From: Blastococcus sp.
GTDB lineage: Bacteria > Actinomycetota > Actinomycetes > Mycobacteriales > Geodermatophilaceae
Direction of reading: 5' to 3'
Assembly: GCA_025965795.1 (NCBI GenBank)
Contig: JAOPWH010000095.1
Span: 1 to 49,604, forward strand
DNA length: 49,604 nt
The position numbers and the translations under genes are program-made. The notes under the pieces are model-generated. The model made no database searches. It saw nothing but the letters and a program-made list of their open reading frames with translations, and was not told where the DNA came from. Shown here piece by piece: positions 1 through 8,868 of the stretch. Within the stretch, counting starts at the first letter, position 1, and the number at the start of each line of letters is the position of its first letter.

Positions 1-261
<261 letters not shown>

Positions 262-345
262 TCAGGTCCGGCGCCCGCGACGGACGACACCGGCTGCGTG
301 GACGCTCCTGCGGCCCACGACCAGTGCCTCACCGTTCCGACCTGG

Positions 346-372
346 TTGGCACTCAGGTGCTCCGAGTGCCAA
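346..372 (-). promoter_or_regulatory. CIRCE operator (promoter-proximal to groEL start)
   Basis: Perfect 9-bp inverted repeat TTGGCACTC-N9-GAGTGCCAA, matching the HrcA-binding CIRCE consensus TTAGCACTC-N9-GAGTGCTAA with one symmetric change in each arm. It lies about 120 bp upstream of the groEL ATG. Confidence 0.93.
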
Positions 373-379
373 CACGAGT

Positions 380-406
380 CTGGCACTCGACCCAGGCGAG
401 TGCAAG
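380..406 (-). promoter_or_regulatory. Second CIRCE operator overlapping a putative groEL promoter
   Basis: An imperfect CIRCE, CTGGCACTC-N9-GAGTGCAAG, lies 7 bp from the first copy. On the minus strand a possible -35 (TTGCAC, 405-400) and -10 (CAGACT, 382-377) have a 17-bp spacer and lie inside this operator, so bound HrcA would block polymerase. The operator is clear; the hexamers are weaker. Confidence 0.8.
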
Positions 407-430
407 AACGGGGTTCCCACCGGACGCAGC

Positions 431-460
431 GAGGCCCGGCCCCAGGGGGGACCGGGCCTC
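431..460 (-). terminator. Hairpin terminator after the cold-shock gene
   Basis: GAGGCCCGG and CCGGGCCTC form perfect 9-bp arms just after the cold-shock stop codon. There is no U-tract, which is common for actinobacterial terminators. Confidence 0.65.
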
Positions 461-474
461 GCCGTACGGGGATG

Positions 475-675
475 TCAGGCCGCGGTGACGTGGTCGGCCT
501 GCGGCCCCTTCTCGCCCTGGACGACCTCGAAGCTGACCCGCTGGCCCTCCTCGAGGCTCTTGTAGCCCTCCATCTGGATGGCCGAGTAGTGGACGAAGAC
601 GTCCTGGCCGCCGTCGACGGCGATGAAGCCGAAGCCCTTCTCGGCGTTGAACCACTTCACGGTGCCCTGTGCCAC
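475..675 (-). CDS. Cold shock protein, CspA family
   Basis: A 66-residue single-stranded nucleic-acid-binding OB-fold protein (RNA chaperone). It carries the RNP1-type motif KGFGFIAV and RNP2-type motif DVFVHYSAI, with the start [15 protein letters not shown] typical of the family. I place the start at the GTG giving VAQGTVKW, because GGGAG lies about 8 nt upstream and the length then matches the usual 66-67 residues; the 117-aa track ORF adds an unrelated N-terminus. The gene lies downstream of thrC on the same strand but is separated from it by a hairpin, so it probably has its own promoter in 676-830 and a long 5' leader. Confidence 0.95.
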   Translation of the reverse strand: MAQGTVKWFNAEKGFGFIAVDGGQDVFVHYSAIQMEGYKSLEEGQRVSFEVVQGEKGPQADHVTAA

Positions 676-831
676 GTTGTGCTCCCACATTTTCGTGCGT
701 GCGGACGGAGCCTCTTGATCGAGGAGCCGGGTCTCGCTCTTCCGCCCGCCGAACACGCGCGTGGAACTCGAACCGCGCGGGACGGTACAGCAGCACAGGG
801 GTGTAGGCGCTACATCCACGCAGGACAACGC

Positions 832-863
832 CCGGATCGGGGCCGTTTCGTCGCCCGATCCGG
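832..863 (-). terminator. Hairpin terminator after thrC
   Basis: CCGGATCGGG and CCCGATCCGG form perfect 10-bp arms with a 12-nt loop, about 50 nt past the thrC stop codon. Confidence 0.65.
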
Positions 864-910
864 TGCCGTCGTCGACCCTACGTCCCGGAGCGGAACGAGG
901 CCGCCCGGCC

Positions 911-2230
911 TCAGCCGATCAGACCGGCCGCCCGGACCGACTTCAGCGACGGCTCGACCCGGTGCGTGGGGCCGACCACGGGCTCCAACGGGTCGAGGGT
1001 CTTCAGCCCCTCACCGGTGTTGAGGACGACGGTCTCCTTCGCCGGGTCGAGCCGGCCGTCCTCGACCAGCTGGCGCAGCACCGCGATGGTGACTCCGCCC
1101 GCGGTCTCGGCGAAGACCCCGGTGGTCCGCGCCAGGTCTCGGATGCCCTGCACGATCGCGTCATCCCCGACCCGGCCGACGGCACCTCCGGTGCGGCGGA
1201 TGGCGTCGAGTGCGTAGGGGCCGTCGGCGGGGTTGCCGATGTTCAGGGACTTGGCGATACCGAAGGGCCGGACCGGCTTGACGACGTCCCAGCCGTTGTC
1301 GAAGGCGGTCGCGATCGGGTCGCAGCCGGCCGACTGGGCGCCGAAGATCGTCCACTCGGTCGCCTCGACGATGCCCGCGGCGGTCAGCTCGCGGAACGCC
1401 TTGTCGACCTTGGTCAGCAACGAGCCCGACGCCATCGGGATGACGACCTGCGCCGGGATCCGCCAGCCCAGCTGCTCGGCGAGCTCGTAGCCCATCGTCT
1501 TGGAGCCCTCGGCGTAGTACGGCCGCACGTTCTGGTTGACGAAGGCGGTGTCCTCGAATTCGTCGGTCTCGGCGAGTTCGCTGGTCAGCCGGTTGACGTC
1601 GTCGTAGGAACCGTCGACGGCGACCAGCGTCTGGCCGTACACCGCGGACTGCACGACCTTGCCCGGCTCCAGATCCGACGGGATGAAGACGACGGACGGG
1701 ATACCGGCGCGCGCCGCGTGCGCGGCGACGGAGTTGGCCAGGTTGCCGGTCGAGGCACAGGCGATCCTCTGGTACCCGAGGCCCTTCGCCGCCGTCGCGG
1801 CCAGGCTGACCACGCGGTCCTTGAACGAGTGCGTGGGATTCGCCGAGTCGTCCTTGACCCACAGACCGCCGGTGAGGCCCAGTTCCTCGGCCAGGCGGTC
1901 GGCCCGCACCAACGGTGTGAGGCCCGGGTCGAGGCTCACCCGGCTCGCCGGGTCGTGCCCGACCGGCAGCAGCGCGACGTACCGCCAGATGTTCTGCGGT
2001 CCCGCCTCGATCTGCTCGCGGGTCACGGCCTTCATGAGCTCGGGGTCGTAGTCGACCTCCAGCGGGCCGAAGCACTCGGCACAGGCGTGTTCGGCGATCA
2101 GGCCGAAGGTGGCGCCACAGTTACGACACACGAGGCCGCGGGCGGGGTTCGGCGGAATCGGACCACCGCCACTGGAATCGGCCTGGCCGGCTGGGCTGGT
2201 CTCGGTGGTGCTGGGAGCGGTCAGAGTCAT
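911..2230 (-). CDS. thrC: Threonine synthase
   Basis: PLP-dependent enzyme converting O-phospho-L-homoserine to threonine; 439 aa. The N-terminus has a zinc-ribbon-like CRNCG...CAECF pair, as in plant-type and actinobacterial threonine synthases. The PLP lysine sits in the motif NPTHSFKDR, and the phosphate loop in [16 protein letters not shown] strong AGGAGGT ribosome site lies 9 nt before the ATG and overlaps the closing helix of a SAM-I riboswitch, so translation should respond to S-adenosylmethionine. It is transcribed alone, divergent from the HAD gene. Family assignment is firm; the riboswitch link is read directly from the sequence. Confidence 0.97.
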   Translation of the reverse strand: MTLTAPSTTETSPAGQADSSGGGPIPPNPARGLVCRNCGATFGLIAEHACAECFGPLEVDYDPELMKAVTREQIEAGPQNIWRYVALLPVGHDPASRVSLDPGLTPLVRADRLAEELGLTGGLWVKDDSANPTHSFKDRVVSLAATAAKGLGYQRIACASTGNLANSVAAHAARAGIPSVVFIPSDLEPGKVVQSAVYGQTLVAVDGSYDDVNRLTSELAETDEFEDTAFVNQNVRPYYAEGSKTMGYELAEQLGWRIPAQVVIPMASGSLLTKVDKAFRELTAAGIVEATEWTIFGAQSAGCDPIATAFDNGWDVVKPVRPFGIAKSLNIGNPADGPYALDAIRRTGGAVGRVGDDAIVQGIRDLARTTGVFAETAGGVTIAVLRQLVEDGRLDPAKETVVLNTGEGLKTLDPLEPVVGPTHRVEPSLKSVRAAGLIG

Positions 2231-2245
2231 ACGACGACTACCTCC

Positions 2246-2367
2246 TCATCTTCCCCGCGTCGGGCCGTCGAGCCGCGCGGGACGGAATTGGCACCTCCCG
2301 CTGCGCATGCGCAGGCGGAGGTTGCCGGGGCTTCAGCGGGCCGTGTCCCTCTGCCCCTCTGGATGAG
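2246..2367 (-). ncRNA. SAM-I (S-box) riboswitch upstream of thrC
   Basis: The minus strand reads CTCATCCAGAGG..GAGGGA..GGCCC..TGAAGCCCCGGCAACC..GGTGCCAATTCC..GAAGATGAG, the conserved SAM-I core in order: kink-turn, SAM-pocket GGCAACC/GCCAATTCC, and J4/1 GAAGATGAG. P1 is CTCATC (2367-2362) paired with GATGAG (2251-2246). The thrC Shine-Dalgarno AGGAGGT (2247-2241) overlaps the last two P1 bases. This suggests that SAM binding stabilises P1 and masks the ribosome site, giving translational repression without a separate expression platform. Confidence 0.93.
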
Positions 2368-2380
2368 TGGAACGCCGTCG

Positions 2381-2386
2381 ACTGTA
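2381..2386 (-). promoter_or_regulatory. Probable -10 element for the thrC leader
   Basis: TACAGT on the minus strand fits TANNNT and lies about 14 nt before the start of the riboswitch aptamer. No good -35 is visible. Confidence 0.4.
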
Positions 2387-2428
2387 CCCAGTCCGCGAGC
2401 GGCCCCCGCGCCTGGCCAGGATGTGCCG

Positions 2429-3262
2429 GTGACCTCACCGGCTCCCGCGCGCATCGTCTACACCGACCTCGACGGCACGATGGTCGGTCCGCGCGGCTCG
2501 TTCTGGCACACCGCGGCCCGGCAGCTGACCGACGACCCAGCCGCCGCCCTCCTCGACCTGCACCGGGCGGGAGTCCCGTTGGTGCTGGTCAGCGGGCGGA
2601 CGCACGAGCAGGTGGTGGAGGCGGCGCGCATCTTCGCCGCGGACGGCGCCATCGCCGAACTGGGCGCGACGGTCAGCTGGGACGCCGGACGCGGGAACCA
2701 CCGGCTGCGCGGCGAGCTCCCGGCGGAGTTCGGCGATCGGACGCCGATGGCGGTCATCACCGAACTCGGCCTCGTCGACCGCGTGTTCGCCGAACACCCC
2801 GGGCAGCTCGAGTGGCACGCACCCTGGCACACCACCCACCAAGCCGACGCCCTGCTCCGCGGCCGGGTCGATCCGCTCGCCGTCGACGCGTGGCTGAACC
2901 AGCAGGGGCTGGGCTGGCTGACGCTGAAGGACAACGGCGCGCTGCCCGTGACGTCGCGGACGACCCTGGACGACGACCCGCGACCGCCGCGGGTCTACCA
3001 CCTCATGCCACGCGGGATCTCCAAGGGCGCGGCGATCGCCTGGGACCTGGACCGGCGCGGGCTCTCCCCGGCCGACGCGGTGGCGATCGGCGACAGCGTG
3101 AGCGACCTGGAGATGGCCCCGGCGGTCGGCCGGCTCTGGATCACCGCGAACGGGGCGGCGGTGGACGGGATGGCCGAGCTGCTGGCCGCCGTCCCCAATG
3201 CCGCCGTCACCGACGGTGCGATGGGCGAGGGCTGGGCCCAGGCCGTCCGCGCCGCACTGTGA
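2429..3262 (+). CDS. HAD-superfamily (Cof/MPGP-type) phosphatase
   Basis: 277-aa cytoplasmic HAD hydrolase, class IIB cap. Motif I is DLDGTM, motif II is LVLVSGR, motif III is the lysine in RGISKG and motif IV is GDSVSDLEMA. The organisation resembles mannosyl-3-phosphoglycerate or sucrose-phosphate phosphatases, but the substrate cannot be told and no partner synthase is adjacent. I place the start at the GTG giving VTSPAPARIVYTDLDG because AGGA lies 7 nt upstream; a GTG six bases earlier is possible. The 833-aa track ORF merely extends this frame back across antisense thrC. It is divergent from thrC with about 60 bp between aptamer and start. Confidence 0.85.
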   Translation: MTSPAPARIVYTDLDGTMVGPRGSFWHTAARQLTDDPAAALLDLHRAGVPLVLVSGRTHEQVVEAARIFAADGAIAELGATVSWDAGRGNHRLRGELPAEFGDRTPMAVITELGLVDRVFAEHPGQLEWHAPWHTTHQADALLRGRVDPLAVDAWLNQQGLGWLTLKDNGALPVTSRTTLDDDPRPPRVYHLMPRGISKGAAIAWDLDRRGLSPADAVAIGDSVSDLEMAPAVGRLWITANGAAVDGMAELLAAVPNAAVTDGAMGEGWAQAVRAAL

Positions 3263-3280
3263 AGCGTTGTCACGCCGAGT

Positions 3281-3298
3281 GGGCCCCGGAGGGGTCCC
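3281..3298. terminator. Short hairpin between convergent genes
   Basis: GGGCCCC-GGA-GGGGTCCC can fold with one bulge, between the HAD stop and the end of the ABC permease gene. The arms are short. Confidence 0.4.
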
Positions 3299-3368
3299 GG
3301 AGGCATGACTTCTGGGCTCCGCTCAGCCGGGGCGCACCTGGCCGCGGCATCGCCCGGTAGGGCGACGG

Positions 3369-4271
3369 TCAGGACGTGACGTCGCGGCGGGCGAAGTGGC
3401 GGAAGGCGAGGGCGGTGAAGATCGTCGCGTAGACCAGCGACTGCACGACGCCGCGGAAGAGGTCCGCGGAGTCCACCGGCGTCTGGAGCAGGTCGGTCCA
3501 GGCGAACTCCCCGGCGGTCGGGAACCAGTCGCGGATGGCGCCGAGCTGCTCGACCTGGTCCAGGATCGCGAAGACGAACATGGTGAACACCGCACCACCG
3601 ACCGCGGCCAGCGGCGCGTCGGTGATCGTGGAGAACCAGAACGCCAGCGTGCCGACGACGAGCAGGTGGACGGCGAGGTAGCCGAGCATCCCGGCCAGCC
3701 GCAGCATCCCTTCGCCCTGCCCGAGCGTGACGCCGATCGGGGTCTGGATGTCGGAGAACCCGAACGCGATCCCGCCCGCCACGACGGCGACGGCCGCCAG
3801 GGTCACCAGCGCGCCGACCGACGTCACCAGGGCGGCGAGCCACTTCTGACGGAGCAGTCGCATCCGCGGCACCGGGGTGGCCAGGGTGTAGCGCAGCGAA
3901 CCCCACTGCGCCTCACTGGCGACCGTGTCGCCGAAGCACAGCGCATACACGACGACGAGGAAGAAGCCCGTGGTCGCGAACAGCACGAACAGGGTGAAGT
4001 TCAGCCCGCTGGAGGTGGCGACGTCGACCAGGTTGATCCGGCTGTTCTGCTGTGCCTCGTCGCTGGCCCCCAGCTGCAGCGCGCCGATCAGGATCAGCGG
4101 GAGCGCCGCCATCAGCACGAAGATCCCGATGGTGCGGCGGCGCTTGAACTGCCGGCGGAGCTCTACCGACAGCCGCAGCGTGCGCTCCGGCCGGTATCCG
4201 GCCACCGCGCCGGTCGGCTGGACGTGCTCGGCCGACATGGCCGTCGCGGCGCCTTCGTCGGTCCTGCTCAC
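3369..4271 (-). CDS. ABC transporter permease (partner of the hydrolase-ATPase fusion)
   Basis: 300-aa integral membrane protein with about six hydrophobic helices, beginning with TIGIFVLMAALPLILIGALQL and ending near FRHFARRDVTS. It resembles ABC-2 type permeases (the motif WGSLRYTLATPVPR is typical of that class). The GTG start overlaps the upstream ATPase stop as GTGA (4271-4268), so the two are translationally coupled and presumably form one exporter. The substrate is unknown. The N-terminal ~40 residues are polar and cytoplasmic. Confidence 0.88.
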   Translation of the reverse strand: MSRTDEGAATAMSAEHVQPTGAVAGYRPERTLRLSVELRRQFKRRRTIGIFVLMAALPLILIGALQLGASDEAQQNSRINLVDVATSSGLNFTLFVLFATTGFFLVVVYALCFGDTVASEAQWGSLRYTLATPVPRMRLLRQKWLAALVTSVGALVTLAAVAVVAGGIAFGFSDIQTPIGVTLGQGEGMLRLAGMLGYLAVHLLVVGTLAFWFSTITDAPLAAVGGAVFTMFVFAILDQVEQLGAIRDWFPTAGEFAWTDLLQTPVDSADLFRGVVQSLVYATIFTALAFRHFARRDVTS

Positions 4272-7192
4272 TGTGACTCCCCCACCAAGGCCAGGAACGC
4301 GTCCTCCAGCCGGCGCCGGGGCGTGAACTGGTCCACGTCCAGGCCCGCGGCGATCAGCGCCTGCAGCGCGGCCGCCCGACTGGTGGCGCCGAGGTCGGCG
4401 ACCAGGCCCTCGTCGGTGCGCTCGGTGCTCACGCCGGGCAGCGCCTCGAGGACGGCGACAGCGCGGTCGGTGTCGGCGTCGTCGGTCAGCCCGACCAGCA
4501 CCGCTCCCCCCGTGCCGACGATCTCCTCGACCGTGCCCTGCGCGATCTTCTGCCCCTTCGCCATGACGACCACGTGGCTGCAGGTCTGCTCGATCTCCGA
4601 CAGCAGGTGGCTGGAGACGATGACCGTCCGGCCGGTGGCGGCGTAGGAGCGGAGCACCTCGCGCATGGCGTGGATCTGCGGCGGGTCCAGCCCGTTGGTG
4701 GGCTCGTCGAGGACCAGCAGGTCGGGCAGGCCGAGCATCGCCTGGGCGATCGCCACCCGCTGCCGCATGCCCTGGCTGTAGCTGCGCACCCGCTTGTCGA
4801 TCGCGGTGCCCAGGCCGGCGACCTCGATGGCCTCGGCCATGTGCGCGTCCGCGGCCGGCCGACCCGTTGCCGCCCAGTACAGCGTCAGGTTGTCGCGGCC
4901 GGACAGGTGCGGCTGCAGCCCCGTCCCCTCGACGAACGAGCCCAGCCGGGACAGCACCGGCGCGCCCGGGGCGGCGGCGTGGCCGAAGATGCTGATCCGG
5001 CCCTCCGTCGGCCGGATCAGCCCCATGAGCATCCGCAGCGACGTCGTCTTGCCCGCGCCGTTGGGCCCGAGCAGGCCGAGCACCTGGCCGCGGCGCACCT
5101 CGAAGGACAGGTCCCGGACGGCGACGAAGCCGTCCTTGTAGGCCTTGCTCACCCGCTCGAACCGCAGCGGCACGTCCTCGCCGTCGGGCTCCACCGCCGA
5201 GACGCGACGGCGACTCCGCCGTCCCCACAGCCGGGCCGCCGCCCAGCCCAGCAGGCCCAGGCCGCCGAGGACGGCGAGCAGGACCCACCAGCGGGAGGTC
5301 CCGGAGTCGGTCCGCGCCGATCCTTCGACCCGAGGCAGGGCGAGGTCGGCACTCGCGTCGGCGGGCCCGGCGCCGAGACCGACGGAGTACACCGCCGCCT
5401 CGTCGGGCAGCGCGAACGCCTGGTCGGTGGACGACACGACCAGCCGCATCGTGTGGCCCTCCTCGAAGCGGTGCACGATCGCCGGCAGGGTCACCGGGAC
5501 GAGCGTCGGCTTCGCCGCATCGGTGGACAGGCCGGTCAGCGCCAGCGGCGCGACCAGGCCCGAGGGCAGGGTCTGTCCGCCGTCCGGGCCGGAGTCGTAG
5601 AGCTTGGCGAACAGCGTCGCCGAGCCGCTCGGTGAGGAGACGGCGAGCTGCACGGTCGGGGCACCGACCACCTCGACGGCGGCGTCCAGGGGCTTGCTCG
5701 CGAACGCCGCGAACTGGCCGGGGATCTCCACCGACGTTCCGCCCAGCGCGGCGCCGATCGCGCCGAGCCCGGGGACGGTCGTGATGGCCGCGGGTGTGCC
5801 ACCGGCCGGGGTGACGACCGGCTGGGTGGGTCCGCTCACGGCGATTGAGCTGCGGTCGGTCGGTCGCCGGCCGTCGAGTCCGGGATAGCTGCCGGCCTGC
5901 ACGGTCTGGGTGCCGCCCTGCACGGTGCCGACCCCGCCGCCGCCCAGCCCGGTCGGCGCGGGGAACTCGAAGCCGGTGCCGGGATCGGTGCCGGTCTTCC
6001 TCAGGTGGAAGTCGAACCAGCCGGCGACCTGCTCCCGGAGGTCGGCCGCGACCCGGTCGGAGGCCTGGGAGTCGTGCCCTCCGGCGTACCAGACGACCTT
6101 CACCGGAGTGCCGTGTGCTGCGATCCCCCGGGCGTTGGCGTCGGCCTGGCCGAGGCCGAAGAGGGAGTCCTGGGTGCCCTGGACGAGGAGCGTGGGTGCG
6201 TCGATGCGGTCGAGCACGCGCGCCGGACTGCTGCGGTCGAGGACAGCTCGGACCTCCGGCGTCAGCGTTCCGCTGGCCGCGGCGGCCTGGTACGCGGCGC
6301 AGATGTCGGCGCGGAAGCGGCCGCAGGTCAGCGCCTGTTCGACCGCGGCCGGGTCCAGGGACGCCGGATCGAGGCGTGGGGAGCCGCCCGATGCCCCGGC
6401 GCCCGCGCCACCGGCGCTCCCCCCACCCAGCGCCCCGAGCAGCCCGCCGGCCGGCGCCGAGCCCACGCCGAAGAACAGTCCGGCCCACAGCCGCTTGTAG
6501 ACCCCGGCGTCGGAGCTCTCTGGCGTCGCTGCGGGCGTGCCGGCGTCGTCGACGATCTCGTCCTGCGACGGGAAGAGGGCCGCGGTCAGCGAGTTCCAGG
6601 TGATCTGCGGCGCGATCGCGTCGATCCGGTCGTCGTAGGCCGCACCCAGCAGGGCGAGGGCGCCGCCGTAGGACCCCCCGGCCACACCGACGCGAGGGTC
6701 GCCTTCGCCGTCGAGGAGGACGTCGTCCCGCTCGGCGAGGCCGTCGATCAGGGTGGAGAGGTCGGCGATCTCGTAACGCGGGTCGTCGAGGCCGATCTGC
6801 CCGGTGCTGCGGCCGAACCCACGGGCCGAGTAGGTGAGGACGACGTAGCCGCGCTCGGCGAGGTCGCGGGCGTCATCGGCCACCGACTGCTTGCTGCCCC
6901 CGAAACCGTGCGCGAGGACGACGGCCGGGGCGGGCTCATCGGCGGCCGAGGCCGGGACGAAGAGGGTGGTGTCGAGCTCGACGGCATCCTTCCCGGAGCC
7001 GGAGGGAACCCGCGCCTCCTCGGTCCGCACGCCCTCGGCGGCGGCCGCGGGGGGCGCCAGCACGAGCAGGCCACTGACGGAGAGCAGGGGAAGCAGGAGA
7101 GCGAGCGTCACGCGGGCGCCGGAGCGCGGGCGGGAACGCACGAGCCCGCGGACGGCACGCACGAAGCGGCCAACGGTCGAGGGGCGGGACAT
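4268..7192 (-). CDS. Exported S15/CocE-type serine hydrolase fused to an ABC ATPase
   Basis: 974-aa fusion. Residues 1-52 are a signal sequence (VTLALLLPLLSVSGLLVLAPPAAAA). Residues ~60-400 are an alpha/beta hydrolase with oxyanion-loop HGFGGS, nucleophile GGSYGG (Ser about 174), acid loop QGTQD and histidine in AGGHDS. Residues ~430-640 resemble the PepX C-terminal beta-sandwich. One membrane helix follows (WWVLLAVLGGLGLLGWAAARLW), then an ABC nucleotide-binding domain with Walker A GPNGAGKT, signature YSQGMRQR, Walker B LLVLDEP and the H-loop SSHLL. The predicted topology puts the hydrolase outside and the ATPase inside. It overlaps the permease gene by GTGA. No frameshift separates the parts, so the fusion appears real. 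The function is unknown; peptide or ester cleavage coupled to export is one guess. Confidence 0.9.
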   Translation of the reverse strand: MSRPSTVGRFVRAVRGLVRSRPRSGARVTLALLLPLLSVSGLLVLAPPAAAAEGVRTEEARVPSGSGKDAVELDTTLFVPASAADEPAPAVVLAHGFGGSKQSVADDARDLAERGYVVLTYSARGFGRSTGQIGLDDPRYEIADLSTLIDGLAERDDVLLDGEGDPRVGVAGGSYGGALALLGAAYDDRIDAIAPQITWNSLTAALFPSQDEIVDDAGTPAATPESSDAGVYKRLWAGLFFGVGSAPAGGLLGALGGGSAGGAGAGASGGSPRLDPASLDPAAVEQALTCGRFRADICAAYQAAAASGTLTPEVRAVLDRSSPARVLDRIDAPTLLVQGTQDSLFGLGQADANARGIAAHGTPVKVVWYAGGHDSQASDRVAADLREQVAGWFDFHLRKTGTDPGTGFEFPAPTGLGGGGVGTVQGGTQTVQAGSYPGLDGRRPTDRSSIAVSGPTQPVVTPAGGTPAAITTVPGLGAIGAALGGTSVEIPGQFAAFASKPLDAAVEVVGAPTVQLAVSSPSGSATLFAKLYDSGPDGGQTLPSGLVAPLALTGLSTDAAKPTLVPVTLPAIVHRFEEGHTMRLVVSSTDQAFALPDEAAVYSVGLGAGPADASADLALPRVEGSARTDSGTSRWWVLLAVLGGLGLLGWAAARLWGRRSRRRVSAVEPDGEDVPLRFERVSKAYKDGFVAVRDLSFEVRRGQVLGLLGPNGAGKTTSLRMLMGLIRPTEGRISIFGHAAAPGAPVLSRLGSFVEGTGLQPHLSGRDNLTLYWAATGRPAADAHMAEAIEVAGLGTAIDKRVRSYSQGMRQRVAIAQAMLGLPDLLVLDEPTNGLDPPQIHAMREVLRSYAATGRTVIVSSHLLSEIEQTCSHVVVMAKGQKIAQGTVEEIVGTGGAVLVGLTDDADTDRAVAVLEALPGVSTERTDEGLVADLGATSRAAALQALIAAGLDVDQFTPRRRLEDAFLALVGESQ

Positions 7193-7251
7193 GTTCCGCC
7201 CGGGGCGGCCGAGCTCGGCGAGGAGCGGAAAGGGTGCGCCGGAGCGCGGGA

Positions 7252-8841
7252 TCAGGGCTGCCAGTCGCCGGTCGTGACGACCACCAGGCCGGGTGCGGCG
7301 ACGTCCGCCGGCACCTCGAAGAACCGCGGTGACGGTCCGGTGAGCTGCGGGAACTGCTTGATCAGGTTCAGCGCAGCCTGACGCTGGGTCTCATCGCCCT
7401 CGGTGAAGAAGACGGTGGAGGCGGCGACGTCCTTGGCCGTGTACGGCCCCACGGCGGGAGTCTCCCAGCCCTTCGCCTTGATGCCGGCCGCGATCTTGGC
7501 GGCGAGGCCGGTGGTCTGCGTGGCGTTGAGCACCGTGACCGGCGCCTTCGCGTCGGGCACGACCGCGGGGGCGGGCTCCTCGAGGACAGGGACGCTGGGG
7601 AGCGTGGGCAGTGCCGGCGTCTCGGGCACCACCGGCCCGGTCGCCGTATCGGACTTCGCGGCCGCGGCGTCGGAGGTGTTCGGTGACGTCACCTGGTAGA
7701 TGCCCAGGACGCCGAGCGCGACGACGACCATGGCCACCAGGCCCATCGTGACCCGGTGCGGGCGACGACTCGGACGCTCGTCGGCCAGCGCCTCGACGAT
7801 CGGGATGCCCTTGCGCTTGGCGTCCTCCCGGCGGGCCGCCTCGGCGGCCTGGAGCTGGGAACGGCGGGCGGCACGCCCACCGGTGACCGGACCGGAGACG
7901 GGTCCACGGGCGGCAACCGGCGGCGTCGACACCGGGGCGTCGTCGAGGTCCGCGGCGTAGTCGTCATCCACGTACTCGTCGTCGACGTACTCGTCGTGGG
8001 CGAGGTCGTCGTGGGCGGGGTCGTCACCGGCGAGGTCGGCGTCGGCGTCGGCGAGGTCGTCCTCGGCGAGCTCGTCCTCCGCGAAGCGCCGGGCCGCGGC
8101 CGAGCGCTCGGGGATCATGGTGGTGGCCGGGGCCGGCGCCGGGCCCAGGCGGGAGGAGCCGAGCGAGCTCGACAGCAGACCGACCTCGTCCGCGGCCGCG
8201 AGCTCGGCGAGGTCGGAACGGGACGGCTTGGTCCAGTCGCCGTAGGCCGGCGACGGCGCCCCGGACGGCGTGGTCTCCCGAGGCACGCGGGGCGACGGGG
8301 CCGCGGCCCGAGAAGCGAGGGCCGGCCCGGCCGAGGCCGTGTCGTCGGCGAGGCGGGAACGCTCCTGCCGCTTGACCACGGATGCGGCGGACGCGGCGAT
8401 ACGACGGCGGTCCCCGACGGCACCGGCCGGCTTGCCGACCGGCGCGAAGCTGTCGGGCCCGGCGGCGGGGGCCGGGATCTCCGGGGAAGGCACGGCCCGG
8501 AAAGGCGCCGCGGTGGTGCGGGGTCCGCCCGGCACGGGCGGCAACGGCAGCCGGGAGCGCGAGACCTGGCGGGAACCGTCGGCGGCACGGGTACCCGCGG
8601 CCGACGGACCCGGGGCGGGGCGGGCGCCGGGACGACGTCCGGGCTCCAGCGCGGCCTCCAGGATGCTGTCCCGACGGCGGTCGGTGCGCACCCGGCCGAT
8701 GTCGGTCTGCTGATCGCTCAGGCCTGCGGACGCAGCTCCGCTCCACAACCCGTCGGGGCCATCCGTACGGCGACGTCCAGCTGCGACCGGAGCGTCGCTC
8801 CAGTCGAGGTCGTTACTGCCTGACGCTGCGTGCCTGCCCAC
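7252..8841 (-). CDS. LytR_C-domain membrane protein with long disordered N-terminus
   Basis: 529 aa. The first ~360 residues are low-complexity, rich in Ala/Pro/Arg with an acidic Asp-rich patch (DEYVDDEYVDDDYAADL). One transmembrane helix follows (MGLVAMVVVALGVLGIYQV), then a Pro-rich linker and a C-terminal LytR_C domain (VTVLNATQTTGLAAKIAAGIKAKGW). LytR_C domains are extracytoplasmic and linked to envelope biology; the M. tuberculosis relative at the matching locus, Rv0431 (VirR), affects vesicle release. The DUF3263 gene just upstream reproduces the Rv0430-Rv0431 pairing. The N-terminal extension is much longer than in VirR. The LytR_C call is firm; the function is inferred from the family. 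Confidence 0.85.
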   Translation of the reverse strand: MGRHAASGSNDLDWSDAPVAAGRRRTDGPDGLWSGAASAGLSDQQTDIGRVRTDRRRDSILEAALEPGRRPGARPAPGPSAAGTRAADGSRQVSRSRLPLPPVPGGPRTTAAPFRAVPSPEIPAPAAGPDSFAPVGKPAGAVGDRRRIAASAASVVKRQERSRLADDTASAGPALASRAAAPSPRVPRETTPSGAPSPAYGDWTKPSRSDLAELAAADEVGLLSSSLGSSRLGPAPAPATTMIPERSAAARRFAEDELAEDDLADADADLAGDDPAHDDLAHDEYVDDEYVDDDYAADLDDAPVSTPPVAARGPVSGPVTGGRAARRSQLQAAEAARREDAKRKGIPIVEALADERPSRRPHRVTMGLVAMVVVALGVLGIYQVTSPNTSDAAAAKSDTATGPVVPETPALPTLPSVPVLEEPAPAVVPDAKAPVTVLNATQTTGLAAKIAAGIKAKGWETPAVGPYTAKDVAASTVFFTEGDETQRQAALNLIKQFPQLTGPSPRFFEVPADVAAPGLVVVTTGDWQP

Positions 8842-8868
8842 AGTGAGTGAATCTAAAGGGTGTAACTC

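Noticed and set aside
761-2428. Upstream half of the 833-aa plus-strand ORF
   Set aside because: It is antisense to thrC and its riboswitch, with Arg/Gly-rich composition and no family similarity; only the part from about 2429 is a real HAD protein.
4272-6488. N-terminal part of the 1039-aa minus-strand ORF
   Set aside because: An out-of-frame shadow of the hydrolase-ABC gene, full of Arg/Gly/Pro; the real permease starts at the GTG at 4271.
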